Below, piece by piece: positions 7,508 to 14,706 of a DNA stretch of 25,113 nucleotides. Each line of letters starts with the position of its first letter. The first letter of the stretch is position 1. Made by a program: the position numbers and the translations under genes. This DNA is from CAYMRB01 sp964392615 (GTDB lineage: Bacteria; Planctomycetota; UBA8108): the NCBI GenBank assembly GCA_964392615.1, contig CAYMRB010000099.1, forward strand, positions 1 to 25,113, given 5' to 3'. The notes below the pieces were generated by a model. The model saw nothing but the letters and a program-made list of their open reading frames with translations. It was not told the origin of the DNA and made no database searches.

Positions 7508-8917
7508 ATGCCTGCAAGCAGCGCGGGCCCGCGCCTGCACCGATCCATCTGGTACATGGGTGCGAAGTCGCGGGTCATTCCGGGTTTTCTGGACACCGTT
7601 CTGGCCGAGGAGCTCGAGCCGGGCGACACCGTCGTCGACCTGATGGCCGGCAGTGGGGTCGTCAGCGCGTTCTGTGCGGGCCGCTACCGCGTGTTCGCGA
7701 ACGACGTGCAGCTCTACTCGACCGTGATCGCTCGCAGCCTGATAGAGCACCACCCGGACACCAAGCCGTCGCTTCTCGCGACGCTCGACGTCGTCGAGGA
7801 TCTGAGTGAGGTGTTCTCGCAGAACCTCGAGCGTCTGTCCGCAGCGTACGCTCCGGCCCTCGAGGAGGAGCGTCGCTTCCTGGCCGAGTACCGCGACACC
7901 GGCGGCGAAGGGAAGTGGCCGTCACGCTATCGGAACTTCCTCGAGCGGGCCCGGCGACTCTGGCCGGGATGTCGCGTCCCGGCGCGTTCGCGGCTCTACG
8001 GCGGAGCGCGCGAGATCCTCGGCCGCGCGGCGCAGGAAGCCCGGCGAGAAGATCCGACGTTGCGCCCCGCGAGCCTCGCGACGACGTATTGGGGCAACGT
8101 CTACTTCGGCCTCGAGCAGGCGATCGAGATCGACTCGCTGCGCGCCGCAATCGCCGATCTCGACGGGCACGACGAGCTCGCCGAGGCCCGGCGGACGCAC
8201 TACTTGAGCGCGCTGCTCCACGCGGCGTCCGTGACGACGTCCGGCACGAGCCACTTCGCGCAGCCGCGGCACTTGAAGAAGGACTCCGAGTTGCGCGCGA
8301 TGGCGCGGCGGAGGCTGGCGTCGGTCTTCGACGTGTTCGCGGGTTACTCCGACGAGATCGCGGATACGGTGCGGCAGACGATTCACGTCGGCGGCAACGT
8401 CGCGTCGACGGGGGACTATCAGCGCACGATCGATCCGGCGGACGGAGCGTTTCGCTTTCCCGGCGATATCGATCTCGTCTACCTCGATCCGCCGTACACG
8501 GCCGACAACTACTCGCGCTTCTATCACGTGCTCGAGGTGCTCGCGCGCTACGACTACCCCGAGCTGCAGCGCGACCGCAGCGGCGAGATTCTGCGTGGGC
8601 GATACCCGGCGCTGAGCGACCGGTTCCAATCGGGCTTCTGTCGTGCCGCACGCGTCGAGGACGAGTTTCGCACGGTGATTCGCGCCGCCGCCGCGAGCGG
8701 AGCGAAGCTCGTCATCAGCTACTCGTCGCCCACCGGGCTACTGCTGAAGCAGTTCGCGCGCGATGGCGATCGTCCGCCCCTCGAACGATTCCGGGATCTC
8801 TGCCGCGAGTCGTACGGCGCCGTGCGAATCCTCGAACGACCGTTGATGCACTCCGGGCAGGGCGACTCGAACATCTCGATTGACGAGTTGCTCGTCGTCT
8901 GCACCGAGCCGCGGTAG
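7508..8917 (+). CDS. D12-class N6-adenine DNA methyltransferase, solitary
   Basis: This 469-aa protein is predicted to methylate adenine in DNA using SAM. N-terminal WYMGAKSR (residues 15-22) corresponds to the MGxKxx motif X of Dam-type enzymes. DLMAGSG (44-50) is SAM-binding motif I, ANDVQLYS (64-71) is motif II, and YLDPPYTADNYSRFYH (325-340) carries the catalytic DPPY. SYSS (404-407) is a later core strand. About 190 residues longer than E. coli Dam, the extra length lies mainly between residues 95 and 320, where the target-recognition region sits. The recognition sequence cannot be read from the protein. ATG 7508 follows AAGGAG at 7495-7500 with 7-nt spacing. No endonuclease gene adjoins it, so it looks like an orphan regulatory or protective methylase. 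It is divergent from the biotin operon. Confidence 0.85.
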   Translation: MPASSAGPRLHRSIWYMGAKSRVIPGFLDTVLAEELEPGDTVVDLMAGSGVVSAFCAGRYRVFANDVQLYSTVIARSLIEHHPDTKPSLLATLDVVEDLSEVFSQNLERLSAAYAPALEEERRFLAEYRDTGGEGKWPSRYRNFLERARRLWPGCRVPARSRLYGGAREILGRAAQEARREDPTLRPASLATTYWGNVYFGLEQAIEIDSLRAAIADLDGHDELAEARRTHYLSALLHAASVTTSGTSHFAQPRHLKKDSELRAMARRRLASVFDVFAGYSDEIADTVRQTIHVGGNVASTGDYQRTIDPADGAFRFPGDIDLVYLDPPYTADNYSRFYHVLEVLARYDYPELQRDRSGEILRGRYPALSDRFQSGFCRAARVEDEFRTVIRAAAASGAKLVISYSSPTGLLLKQFARDGDRPPLERFRDLCRESYGAVRILERPLMHSGQGDSNISIDELLVVCTEPR

Positions 8918-8938
8918 AGGATTCGGTCGGCTTCCTGG

Positions 8939-8969
8939 TTGACTCCGGCGGGGGGCGAGCGAGTATCGT
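8939..8969 (+). promoter_or_regulatory. Candidate promoter for the PEP-CTERM gene
   Basis: TTGACT (8939-8944, 5 of 6 to the -35 consensus) is followed by TATCGT (8964-8969, 4 of 6) with 19-nt spacing. It lies just after the methylase stop and would give a leader of about 110 nt. The leader contains a 7-bp inverted repeat, GGGGCCC (9016-9022) with GGGCCCC (9042-9048). The long spacing keeps confidence low. Confidence 0.3.
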
Positions 8970-9088
8970 GTCGGTGGCGGCTTTGTGACCGAGGGGAAGC
9001 TGCTGCGAGAGAGGGGGGGCCCACGACGAACGTGCTGTGTCGGGCCCCTGTTGGGAGTCGAGTTTCCTCGGGACGGGGAGTGCATACT

Positions 9089-9736
9089 GTGAGACATCTG
9101 AGCATTGTCGCGATGGGTGTGGTTGGGGCTTGTGCCGTGTTCGCCTCGCGGGCGGAGGCTTCGCCGGTGGCGTTCGGGTCGAACCACTACGAGTTCATCC
9201 AGGTGACGGATCCCTTCACCGGCGACAACAACGCCTGGTGGACGGCCAGGGACGCGGCCGCTGCCATGACCTTCAGCGGTGTGAACGGCCATCTCGTCAC
9301 AATCACCTCGCAGGCGGAGAATGACTTCCTTCTCTCCATCGCCGGGAGCCACTCGGGGTTCCAAGGCGCCTGGCTCGGGGGGAAGCACGCCGAGGGTTGG
9401 CTGGTGGGCCCGGAGGCCGGTCAGAGCTTTGCCGCCGCCGGCTACGCCAACTTCGGAGGAATCGAGCCGAACAACGCCGGATACGCGTACATGAACATCG
9501 GCGACACGACCTTCGGGATCCCGTCCGGTACGTGGGCCGACGACTCCTTGGCAGGAGGTACGGCGCAGGGTGTTCCCGCGGTTGGATCCGATCCCGTCGT
9601 CGGCTACTTCGTCGAATACTCAGGCACGGCGGCCGTGCCCGAGCCCGGGAGCTTCGCTTTGCTGGGCAGCATCGGCCTGATCGGCCTCGCCGGCGCGGCC
9701 GTGAGACGGCGACGGAGGAAGCGAGCGGGCGGTTAG
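9089..9736 (+). CDS. PEP-CTERM sorted, C-type-lectin-like secreted protein
   Basis: From GTG 9089 this encodes 215 aa. The GTG start is preferred because GGGGAG ends 8 nt before it and the protein then opens with a proper signal peptide (residues 1-24, ...FASRAEA before SPVAF). The long upstream extension to 8939 lacks such features. Residues about 30-178 form a C-type-lectin-like domain of the bacterial, cysteine-free kind: WWTARDAAAAM (50-60), GHLVTITSQAEN (67-78), AWLGG (94-98) and GGIEPNN (123-129). The C-terminus is a canonical PEP-CTERM signal: VPEPGS (183-188), a hydrophobic helix (189-205) and RRRRRKR (206-212). This predicts recognition by an exosortase encoded elsewhere and surface or matrix localisation. 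The ligand is unknown. Confidence 0.85.
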   Translation: MRHLSIVAMGVVGACAVFASRAEASPVAFGSNHYEFIQVTDPFTGDNNAWWTARDAAAAMTFSGVNGHLVTITSQAENDFLLSIAGSHSGFQGAWLGGKHAEGWLVGPEAGQSFAAAGYANFGGIEPNNAGYAYMNIGDTTFGIPSGTWADDSLAGGTAQGVPAVGSDPVVGYFVEYSGTAAVPEPGSFALLGSIGLIGLAGAAVRRRRRKRAGG

Positions 9737-9775
9737 CCGTCGGACGACTCAAACCGCGACCGCGAGGACGGATGC

Positions 9776-10897
9776 TCAGCCGCGGAGCCGCGCCCGGTAG
9801 CCGGCTCGCTCGAGCTCGTGTAGCGCCTCGTTCGCGATCTCTGCGGTCGCGAACGAGAGCCGCACGCTGCCGGTCTCGCCCTCGCGGACTTTGAGGACTT
9901 CCATGTCCTTGATGTTGATCCCCTTGCCGTAGAGGTGGCCGGAGATGTCGGCGATCATGCCGGGCTTGTCCGGCACGACGACGTGCAGGTCCCACAGGCG
10001 CGTCAGGAAGCCCTTCGTGTCCCGCGGGATGTGGTCGCGCGCGTCCTTCGCCGCGGTGAACGCCGCGTCGAGGTGCTCGTCGTCGAGCTCGTGCGTCAGC
10101 TTCTCGAGGCGCTGGACGAGGCCTTTCAGCATCGCGCGGACGCTGTCGGGATTCGTCGCGTAGATGTCGCGCCACATCGCATACGGGCTCGACGCGATGC
10201 GCGTCATATCGCGAAAGCCGCCGGCGGCGAGCATGTGGGCGTGCTCCCGGTTCGCGTCGAGGTCGTCGAGCGAGTTGACGAGCGCAACTGCGAGAAGCTG
10301 CGGGACGTGGCTGATCGCGGCGGCGACCCGGTCGTGTTCCGTAGGCGGCAGCACGAGCACGCGCGCGCCCGTGCGCGACACGAACGCGCCGAGACCATCG
10401 ACGCATTCCTTCGCGACGCCGGCACCGGCGCAGAGCACCCAGTAGGCGTTCTCGAAGAGGAGCGGATCCGCGGCGCCCATGCCGCGCTCTTCGCTTCCGG
10501 CCAGGGGATGTCCGCCGATGAACGACACGCCCTCTGGAAGGCAGCGTTCGGCGGCGCTCAGGATCGCGCCTTTCGTGCTGCCGACGTCGGTGATCACCGT
10601 TCCGGGGCGCAGCGAGTCTCCGGCTGCACCGAGGGCCTCGATGAGCTCGACGATGCGCGAGATCGGCGTCGCGAGCACGATGAGGTCGGAGCGGGCCGCA
10701 GCTGTTGCGAGCTCGTCGTACGGGAAGCCCTCGTTGACCGCTCCGAGGCGCTTGGCCTCCTCGAGCGCCTCCGGGCGACTGACGCCGAGGATCTCGCCGT
10801 CGTATCCGGCACGTCGCAGCGCCAATGCGAACGAGCCGCCGATCAGACCCAAGCCGACGATCGTGACCGTCGAGTACTCGTCGTGATGATTCGACAC
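9776..10897 (-). CDS. tyrA: Prephenate dehydrogenase with C-terminal ACT domain (TyrA)
   Basis: This 373-aa protein oxidatively decarboxylates prephenate (or arogenate) to the tyrosine precursor with NAD(P)+. The dinucleotide-binding motif VGLGLIGGS lies at residues 14-22. The catalytic segment FIGGHPLAGSEERG (127-140) contains the conserved His130. The helical dehydrogenase dimerisation domain follows to about 290. Residues about 300-373 form an ACT domain (LHVVVPDKPGMIADISGHL, GINIKDMEV), suggesting allosteric feedback, probably by tyrosine. The GTG 10897 start has GGAG 8 nt upstream. It converges with the PEP-CTERM gene, leaving 39 nt without a visible terminator. It is isolated from other aromatic genes here. 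Confidence 0.93.
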   Translation of the reverse strand: MSNHHDEYSTVTIVGLGLIGGSFALALRRAGYDGEILGVSRPEALEEAKRLGAVNEGFPYDELATAAARSDLIVLATPISRIVELIEALGAAGDSLRPGTVITDVGSTKGAILSAAERCLPEGVSFIGGHPLAGSEERGMGAADPLLFENAYWVLCAGAGVAKECVDGLGAFVSRTGARVLVLPPTEHDRVAAAISHVPQLLAVALVNSLDDLDANREHAHMLAAGGFRDMTRIASSPYAMWRDIYATNPDSVRAMLKGLVQRLEKLTHELDDEHLDAAFTAAKDARDHIPRDTKGFLTRLWDLHVVVPDKPGMIADISGHLYGKGINIKDMEVLKVREGETGSVRLSFATAEIANEALHELERAGYRARLRG

Positions 10898-11141
10898 GGT
10901 GATAACTCCGGCTCGGGAGTTTACCGTTTGGGGGCGCGCGATGGAAGGCGCCCACCCCCGCGGTCGTCGAGACAGGTCAGAAAGAGAGAGGGATAGAGGG
11001 CCATGATGATGGTGGGGGAGAGGATAGGCCCTCTAGCCTCTCTTACTTGACCTTCGAGTCAGGGGGATGGGGGAAATACCCTGTGCTCACCCTTATGTGT
11101 GGCCTCAGGCCCCGAGCGTTCCCTGAAAAACTGCCGGCGGC
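10898..11141. other. Intergenic region upstream of tyrA
   Basis: This 244-nt stretch lies between the tyrA start and the sigma-factor terminator. It contains the large imperfect hairpin at 10984-11044 and purine-rich runs on the + strand (GGGGGATGGGGGAAA near 11062-11076). I found no convincing -35/-10 pair for leftward tyrA transcription and no supported ORF. Confidence 0.5.
10984..11044. repeat. Long imperfect inverted repeat in the tyrA leader
   Basis: TAGAGGGCC (10994-11002) and GGCCCTCTA (11027-11035) are perfect 9-bp complements around a 24-nt loop. Beyond an A/G mismatch, GG (10991-10992) pairs with CC (11037-11038). After one bulged base, GAGAGA (10984-10989) pairs with TCTCTT (11039-11044), the last pair a G-T wobble. 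The result is about 17 paired positions per arm. It sits 86-147 nt upstream of tyrA on the leader side and lacks a clear T-run in either direction, so it is more likely a leader structure or binding site than a terminator. Confidence 0.6.
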
Positions 11142-11169
11142 AAAAAAAACGGGCGCGTGGCCTGCGCCC
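11142..11169 (-). terminator. Intrinsic terminator of the binding protein-kinase-sigma cassette
   Basis: Reading leftward, GGGCGC (11169-11164), a 7-nt loop (11163-11157) and GCGCCC (11156-11151) form a perfect GC-rich stem. It is followed by G and eight Ts (11149-11142). It lies 36 nt past the sigma-factor stop, the normal place for rho-independent termination of that transcript. Confidence 0.85.
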
Positions 11170-11205
11170 CTTCCTCAACGGGCTGTCTGCCCCCCGTTGC
11201 GCCGC

Positions 11206-11766
11206 TCAGCTGTCGTCGTGCCCTCGCGGCAGCGCGCGACGCAATTTGTTGTGGAGGCGATGCTTGCGCTGTCGAAGGAGGCGGCCCGAGACGCCGAGCT
11301 CGGCTTGCAGCTCCGCGCTGCTCTTGCCCACGACGTAGAGGAGCTGAAAGAGCTGTCGATCGGCGGACGCCAAGCTCGACTCCAGCTTCCCGATCAGCTC
11401 CCGGCGGTCGAGGCTCTCGCCAATCCCGTCCTGTGGTGTGGAGGACTCGGGCTCGGCCTCGAGCGGTAGGTGCCGGCTCTGCTCGCGTCGCTTGCGAGAC
11501 GCCACGCGGCGCGCGACGGTCGCTGCGAAGCTCAGAAGCTTCTGCTCGTCGCGAAGCGTACGCAGAGCCTTCCAGACGTCGGCTGTCGTCTCGGCCGCGA
11601 CTTCCTCGCGGTCCACGCTCGCGGGGAGGCGCAGTCGGGCGACGACACTGTCGCGGATACGCGAATCGATCTCGCTCCAGACGTCAGCGTCGCCGGCACG
11701 CGCCCGCTGTACCCACTGGGCGGGATCGGTGCGCGTTGCTGAGGTGGGTTTGGCAGACTCGCCCAT
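11206..11766 (-). CDS. ECF-like sigma-70 family RNA polymerase sigma factor
   Basis: From ATG 11766 this encodes 186 aa. Residues about 18-95 resemble sigma region 2: WVQRARAGDADVWSEI, EVAAETTADVWKAL and a RRVASRKRRE end. Residues about 122-178 resemble region 4, a helix-turn-helix with LFQLLYVVGKSSAELQAELGVSGRLLRQRKHRLHNKL. A variable acidic linker (100-120) joins them, as in ECF factors. The protein would redirect RNA polymerase to a dedicated promoter set. The frame is open further upstream (ATG 11817 and 11856), but the sigma domain begins after 11766 and no start has a well-placed Shine-Dalgarno: GAGGAAAAGAG lies 15 nt before 11766. It is 117 nt downstream of the hybrid kinase on the same strand, followed by a strong terminator. 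No anti-sigma gene is adjacent. Confidence 0.8.
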   Translation of the reverse strand: MGESAKPTSATRTDPAQWVQRARAGDADVWSEIDSRIRDSVVARLRLPASVDREEVAAETTADVWKALRTLRDEQKLLSFAATVARRVASRKRREQSRHLPLEAEPESSTPQDGIGESLDRRELIGKLESSLASADRQLFQLLYVVGKSSAELQAELGVSGRLLRQRKHRLHNKLRRALPRGHDDS

Positions 11767-11821
11767 GATCCGATAAGACAGCTCTTTTCCTCTACAGAAG
11801 CGTGACCATTGCAACATAACG

Positions 11822-11869
11822 TCACCGAGCGCGCCAAGGCTTTTCTCGGTGAGCATGGCTTCCGAGAAA
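11822..11869 (-). promoter_or_regulatory. Two mutually exclusive hairpins between kinase and sigma genes
   Basis: In the leftward transcript, TTTCTCGG (11869-11862) is the exact complement of CCGAGAAA (11849-11842). TCACCGAG (11852-11845) is the exact complement of CTCGGTGA (11829-11822). Both 8-bp stems need the shared CCGAG at 11849-11845, so only one can form at a time. Neither is followed by a U-run. The arrangement is like an RNA switch in the sigma leader, possibly affecting translation or processing, and the first loop contains an in-frame ATG (11856-11854). Confidence 0.4.
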
Positions 11870-11883
11870 GAGGAGGTGGCCGG

Positions 11884-14706
11884 CTACCCGGCGTCGACGT
11901 AGTCCTCCGGCGCAGCAACGTGCTCGGTCTTGGAGCTCGAGTCCAGCGGCACCGTGAGGCGGAACGTGCTGCCCTCGCCGGGCGTGCTGCTTCCGCTGAC
12001 GTCCCCGCCGAGAAGGCGTGCCATGATGCGACTGAGCGACAGGCCGACGCCGATTCCCTCGTAGGACCGGTTCAGCTCCATGTCTGCTTGCATGAAGGGC
12101 AGGAACAGCTCCTCGAGTCTCGCCGGGTCGATGCCGACGCCGGTGTCGCATACGGACACTTCCAGGCGTGGCGGCTGACCGTCTCCGTTGACGTGACGGG
12201 CCCTGACCGCGACTTTCCCCTCGCGCGTGAACTTGAGCGCGTTGTCGACCAGGTTGTCGAGGGCCTGGATCAGCCGCGGCGGGTTCGTGTTCAGCTCGAC
12301 GTGCTCGAGGCGCTCATCCCATTCGAACTCGAACTCGAGGCTCTTCTCCGAGGCCCTGCGGCGCCACGCTTCGGCCTGCGCCTCGATCAATGGCCGTGCG
12401 GCCGCGCGTTCGAGCTCCAGATCGATCCCCTGCCCCTCGATCTTCGCGACGTCGAGGATGTCGTCGACGATTTCGAGCAGGCTCTCGGTGCAGGAGAGGA
12501 CGTTCTCGAGATACTCTCTCTGCAGATCGGGCTCCGTCATCTCGGAGCACAGCGCGAGGTTCGCGAAGCCCATGATGCCGTTGATCGGTGTGCGGATCTC
12601 GTGGCTCATGTTCGCGAGGAACTGACACTTGACGTGGTTCGCGCGTTCCGCGACCTCGAGAGCGTGACCCTTCTGCGTGACCTCGAGCTCGAGCCGTGTG
12701 CGGTTCTCGATGATCTTGATCTGCGTCTCGACGCGGCGTCGCAGCTCCTCGCGGTGGAACGGCTTGCCGAGGTAGTCGTCCGCGCCGAGGCCGAGCCCCT
12801 TGACGACACTCTCCGGCGACGTCTTCGCGCTGAGCACGATGACCGGGGTCTTCGTAAGGAGCCCCTCGTCTTTCATCGCGCGCAACACGTCGTAGCCGGA
12901 GACGTCCGGCATCATGATGTCCAGCACGAGGAGATCGGTCGAATTCTCGCGCAGCATCTCGAGGCATTCGGTACCGTTCGGCGCCGTCGAGACGCGGTAG
13001 TGCTCGTGGAGCACGCCCCACAGCACCTCGACGTTGATCGGGTCGTCGTCGCAGACGAGGATGTGGTACGGCAGCTCGGTGCCGGGCTTCAGCTTGGCGC
13101 CCGCCGGGTTGGAGAAGTCGCGCGACGAACGCGTTGCCCGTCCGGCCGTGGTTCCCGCGGGGCGTCTCCACCTCTTGGCTTGCGTTGGTTCCGGCGAAGT
13201 GCCTCGCGGCGACCACGGCACGAATAGGGCATCGATCGCGCCAGCGGCGGTGTCGTCCGTCTCAGGTATGAGCACGGTGAACGTGCTGCCGACACCGACA
13301 TCGCTGTCGAGCCGCAGGCGTCCGCCGAGGCGGTCGACGCGCTTCGACGCGATGGCCAAGCCGAGACCTACGCCCTCGTGCGCCCGCGTCTCGTGGTCGA
13401 AGCCCTGTACGAACGGCTCGAACACCTTCTCGCACACGTCGGCGGGGATTCCGACACCGGTGTCGCGCACGGCCACCTGGAAGCCCGGAGTCGCGGCCGT
13501 ATCCGGCCAACGTGTCGCGATGATCTCGACCCAACCGCGTTCGGTGTACTTGAGCGCGTTGTCCGTCAGGATGCGGACGACCTCTTCGAGCTCGTCCGTA
13601 GGGTACGCGGCCTCGAGTGCGGGATCGATGTTGCAGGTGAGCTGGAGGCCCCTGCGCTCCGCTTCGACTCGCAGGTCGACCAGCGCGGCGTCGACGTGTT
13701 CGGCCAGTCGGCGGGTCTGACGGGCGGCGGCGGTGCCCGTGCCCTTTCGGATCAGCGTCGAGAAATCGAGGATCGCGTCGGTCATGCGTCGCAGGCGCTG
13801 GCCGCACTGTACGATCTTCTCGACCGGCTCGTGAATCGGGCGCGGCAGCTCGCCGTATGTGCCTCCGACGACGCTGTCCGCGAGGCCGATGATTCCGTTC
13901 AGCGGCGTGCGCAGCTCGTGGGACGTGTTCGCGAGGAACTCGTCCTTCAGGCGATCATGCTCCTCGAGCTCCTCGACCTGGCGCTCGATCTGCGCATGAG
14001 ACTCGCGCAGGTTGACGCGCATCGTCTCCATCGTCGTCGCCAATCGACCGAGTTCGTCCTCCGCGCGGGCAACGACCGGCGTCTCGAAGTCTCCCGCGCC
14101 GATGCGAGTGGCGTCGCGATCGAGCTGTGCGACCGAGTCGAGTACGCTCCTGCGGAGCACGAAGCGCAAGACGAGCACGAGAAGGACAAAAGAGCACGCG
14201 GCGCCCGACGCGAGCTGCCACGTGCTCAGCCACATCAATTCTGCGATCCGCTGCGTCGAGAGACCGAGCTCGATCTGACCGAGGACAGTGCCTTCGCTGT
14301 CTGGATCGTCTGGGGCGATGACGCTGATGGGGTGAGAGAAGGACCGAAACCCCTCCTGCAGGACACCCTCTGGCGGCGGGAACTGTGCGACGAGTCGGCT
14401 GCCGTCGTCACCGGTCTGGAAGACCTTCACGAAGAGCACGTGCCGGCTGTCTTGCGCCGTCTTGCGGATCTGCGTCTCGAGGAACGGGTAGTCCTCTGTC
14501 AGCAGGTGCTCGAGGCAGGCTCCGGCTACCGTGCGCGCCAGGGTATTTCCCGAGTGATCGAGATCTTTATGCAGTGTCCGGTGCTGCGTCTGGAGCACGA
14601 AGTAGGTCGTCGCGATGGACGACACCACCAGGCACGCGAGTACTCCGCTCCAAACCTTGTGGCTGATCTTCTTCATGGGACCCGAGTTCCTGACGCGATT
14701 CTCCAT
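11884..14706 (-). CDS. Membrane hybrid histidine kinase with two kinase cores around one receiver
   Basis: This 940-aa sensor has two membrane helices (about 18-38 and 165-184) enclosing a periplasmic sensor of about 125 residues, then a HAMP linker (185-235). Core 1 is a HisKA with phospho-acceptor His263 (TSHELRTPLNG) and an HATPase with N-box Asn383 (TDNALKYT) and DTGVGI/GVGLGLA motifs up to about 482. A basic linker leads to a receiver domain (547-665) with acidic pocket DDD (553-555), phospho-acceptor Asp596 (VLDIMMPD) and Lys648 (GKPF). Core 2 is a second HisKA with His702 (MSHEIRTPING) and an HATPase with Asn822 (VDNALKFT), DTGVGI and a G-box. All phosphorelay residues appear intact. 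ATG 14706 overlaps the upstream stop as TGATG; ATG 14676 (MKKISHK) is an alternative start. It probably partners the PhnD-like protein as a TorS-like sensor. Confidence 0.9.
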   Translation of the reverse strand: MENRVRNSGPMKKISHKVWSGVLACLVVSSIATTYFVLQTQHRTLHKDLDHSGNTLARTVAGACLEHLLTEDYPFLETQIRKTAQDSRHVLFVKVFQTGDDGSRLVAQFPPPEGVLQEGFRSFSHPISVIAPDDPDSEGTVLGQIELGLSTQRIAELMWLSTWQLASGAACSFVLLVLVLRFVLRRSVLDSVAQLDRDATRIGAGDFETPVVARAEDELGRLATTMETMRVNLRESHAQIERQVEELEEHDRLKDEFLANTSHELRTPLNGIIGLADSVVGGTYGELPRPIHEPVEKIVQCGQRLRRMTDAILDFSTLIRKGTGTAAARQTRRLAEHVDAALVDLRVEAERRGLQLTCNIDPALEAAYPTDELEEVVRILTDNALKYTERGWVEIIATRWPDTAATPGFQVAVRDTGVGIPADVCEKVFEPFVQGFDHETRAHEGVGLGLAIASKRVDRLGGRLRLDSDVGVGSTFTVLIPETDDTAAGAIDALFVPWSPRGTSPEPTQAKRWRRPAGTTAGRATRSSRDFSNPAGAKLKPGTELPYHILVCDDDPINVEVLWGVLHEHYRVSTAPNGTECLEMLRENSTDLLVLDIMMPDVSGYDVLRAMKDEGLLTKTPVIVLSAKTSPESVVKGLGLGADDYLGKPFHREELRRRVETQIKIIENRTRLELEVTQKGHALEVAERANHVKCQFLANMSHEIRTPINGIMGFANLALCSEMTEPDLQREYLENVLSCTESLLEIVDDILDVAKIEGQGIDLELERAAARPLIEAQAEAWRRRASEKSLEFEFEWDERLEHVELNTNPPRLIQALDNLVDNALKFTREGKVAVRARHVNGDGQPPRLEVSVCDTGVGIDPARLEELFLPFMQADMELNRSYEGIGVGLSLSRIMARLLGGDVSGSSTPGEGSTFRLTVPLDSSSKTEHVAAPEDYVDAG

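Noticed and set aside
7292..7753. N-terminal extension of bioB to 485 aa
   Set aside because: The extra 154 residues are low-quality sequence running through the promoter region and into the antisense of the methylase. BioB family members start near 7291.
9303..10955. 550-aa leftward frame overlapping tyrA and the PEP-CTERM gene
   Set aside because: It is an Arg-rich out-of-frame reading of tyrA, and it would overlap two well-supported genes.
11809..13227. 472-aa rightward frame opposite the hybrid kinase (and a similar one at 13378-15099)
   Set aside because: These are long antisense frames expected from high third-position GC. The opposite strand encodes intact kinase motifs.
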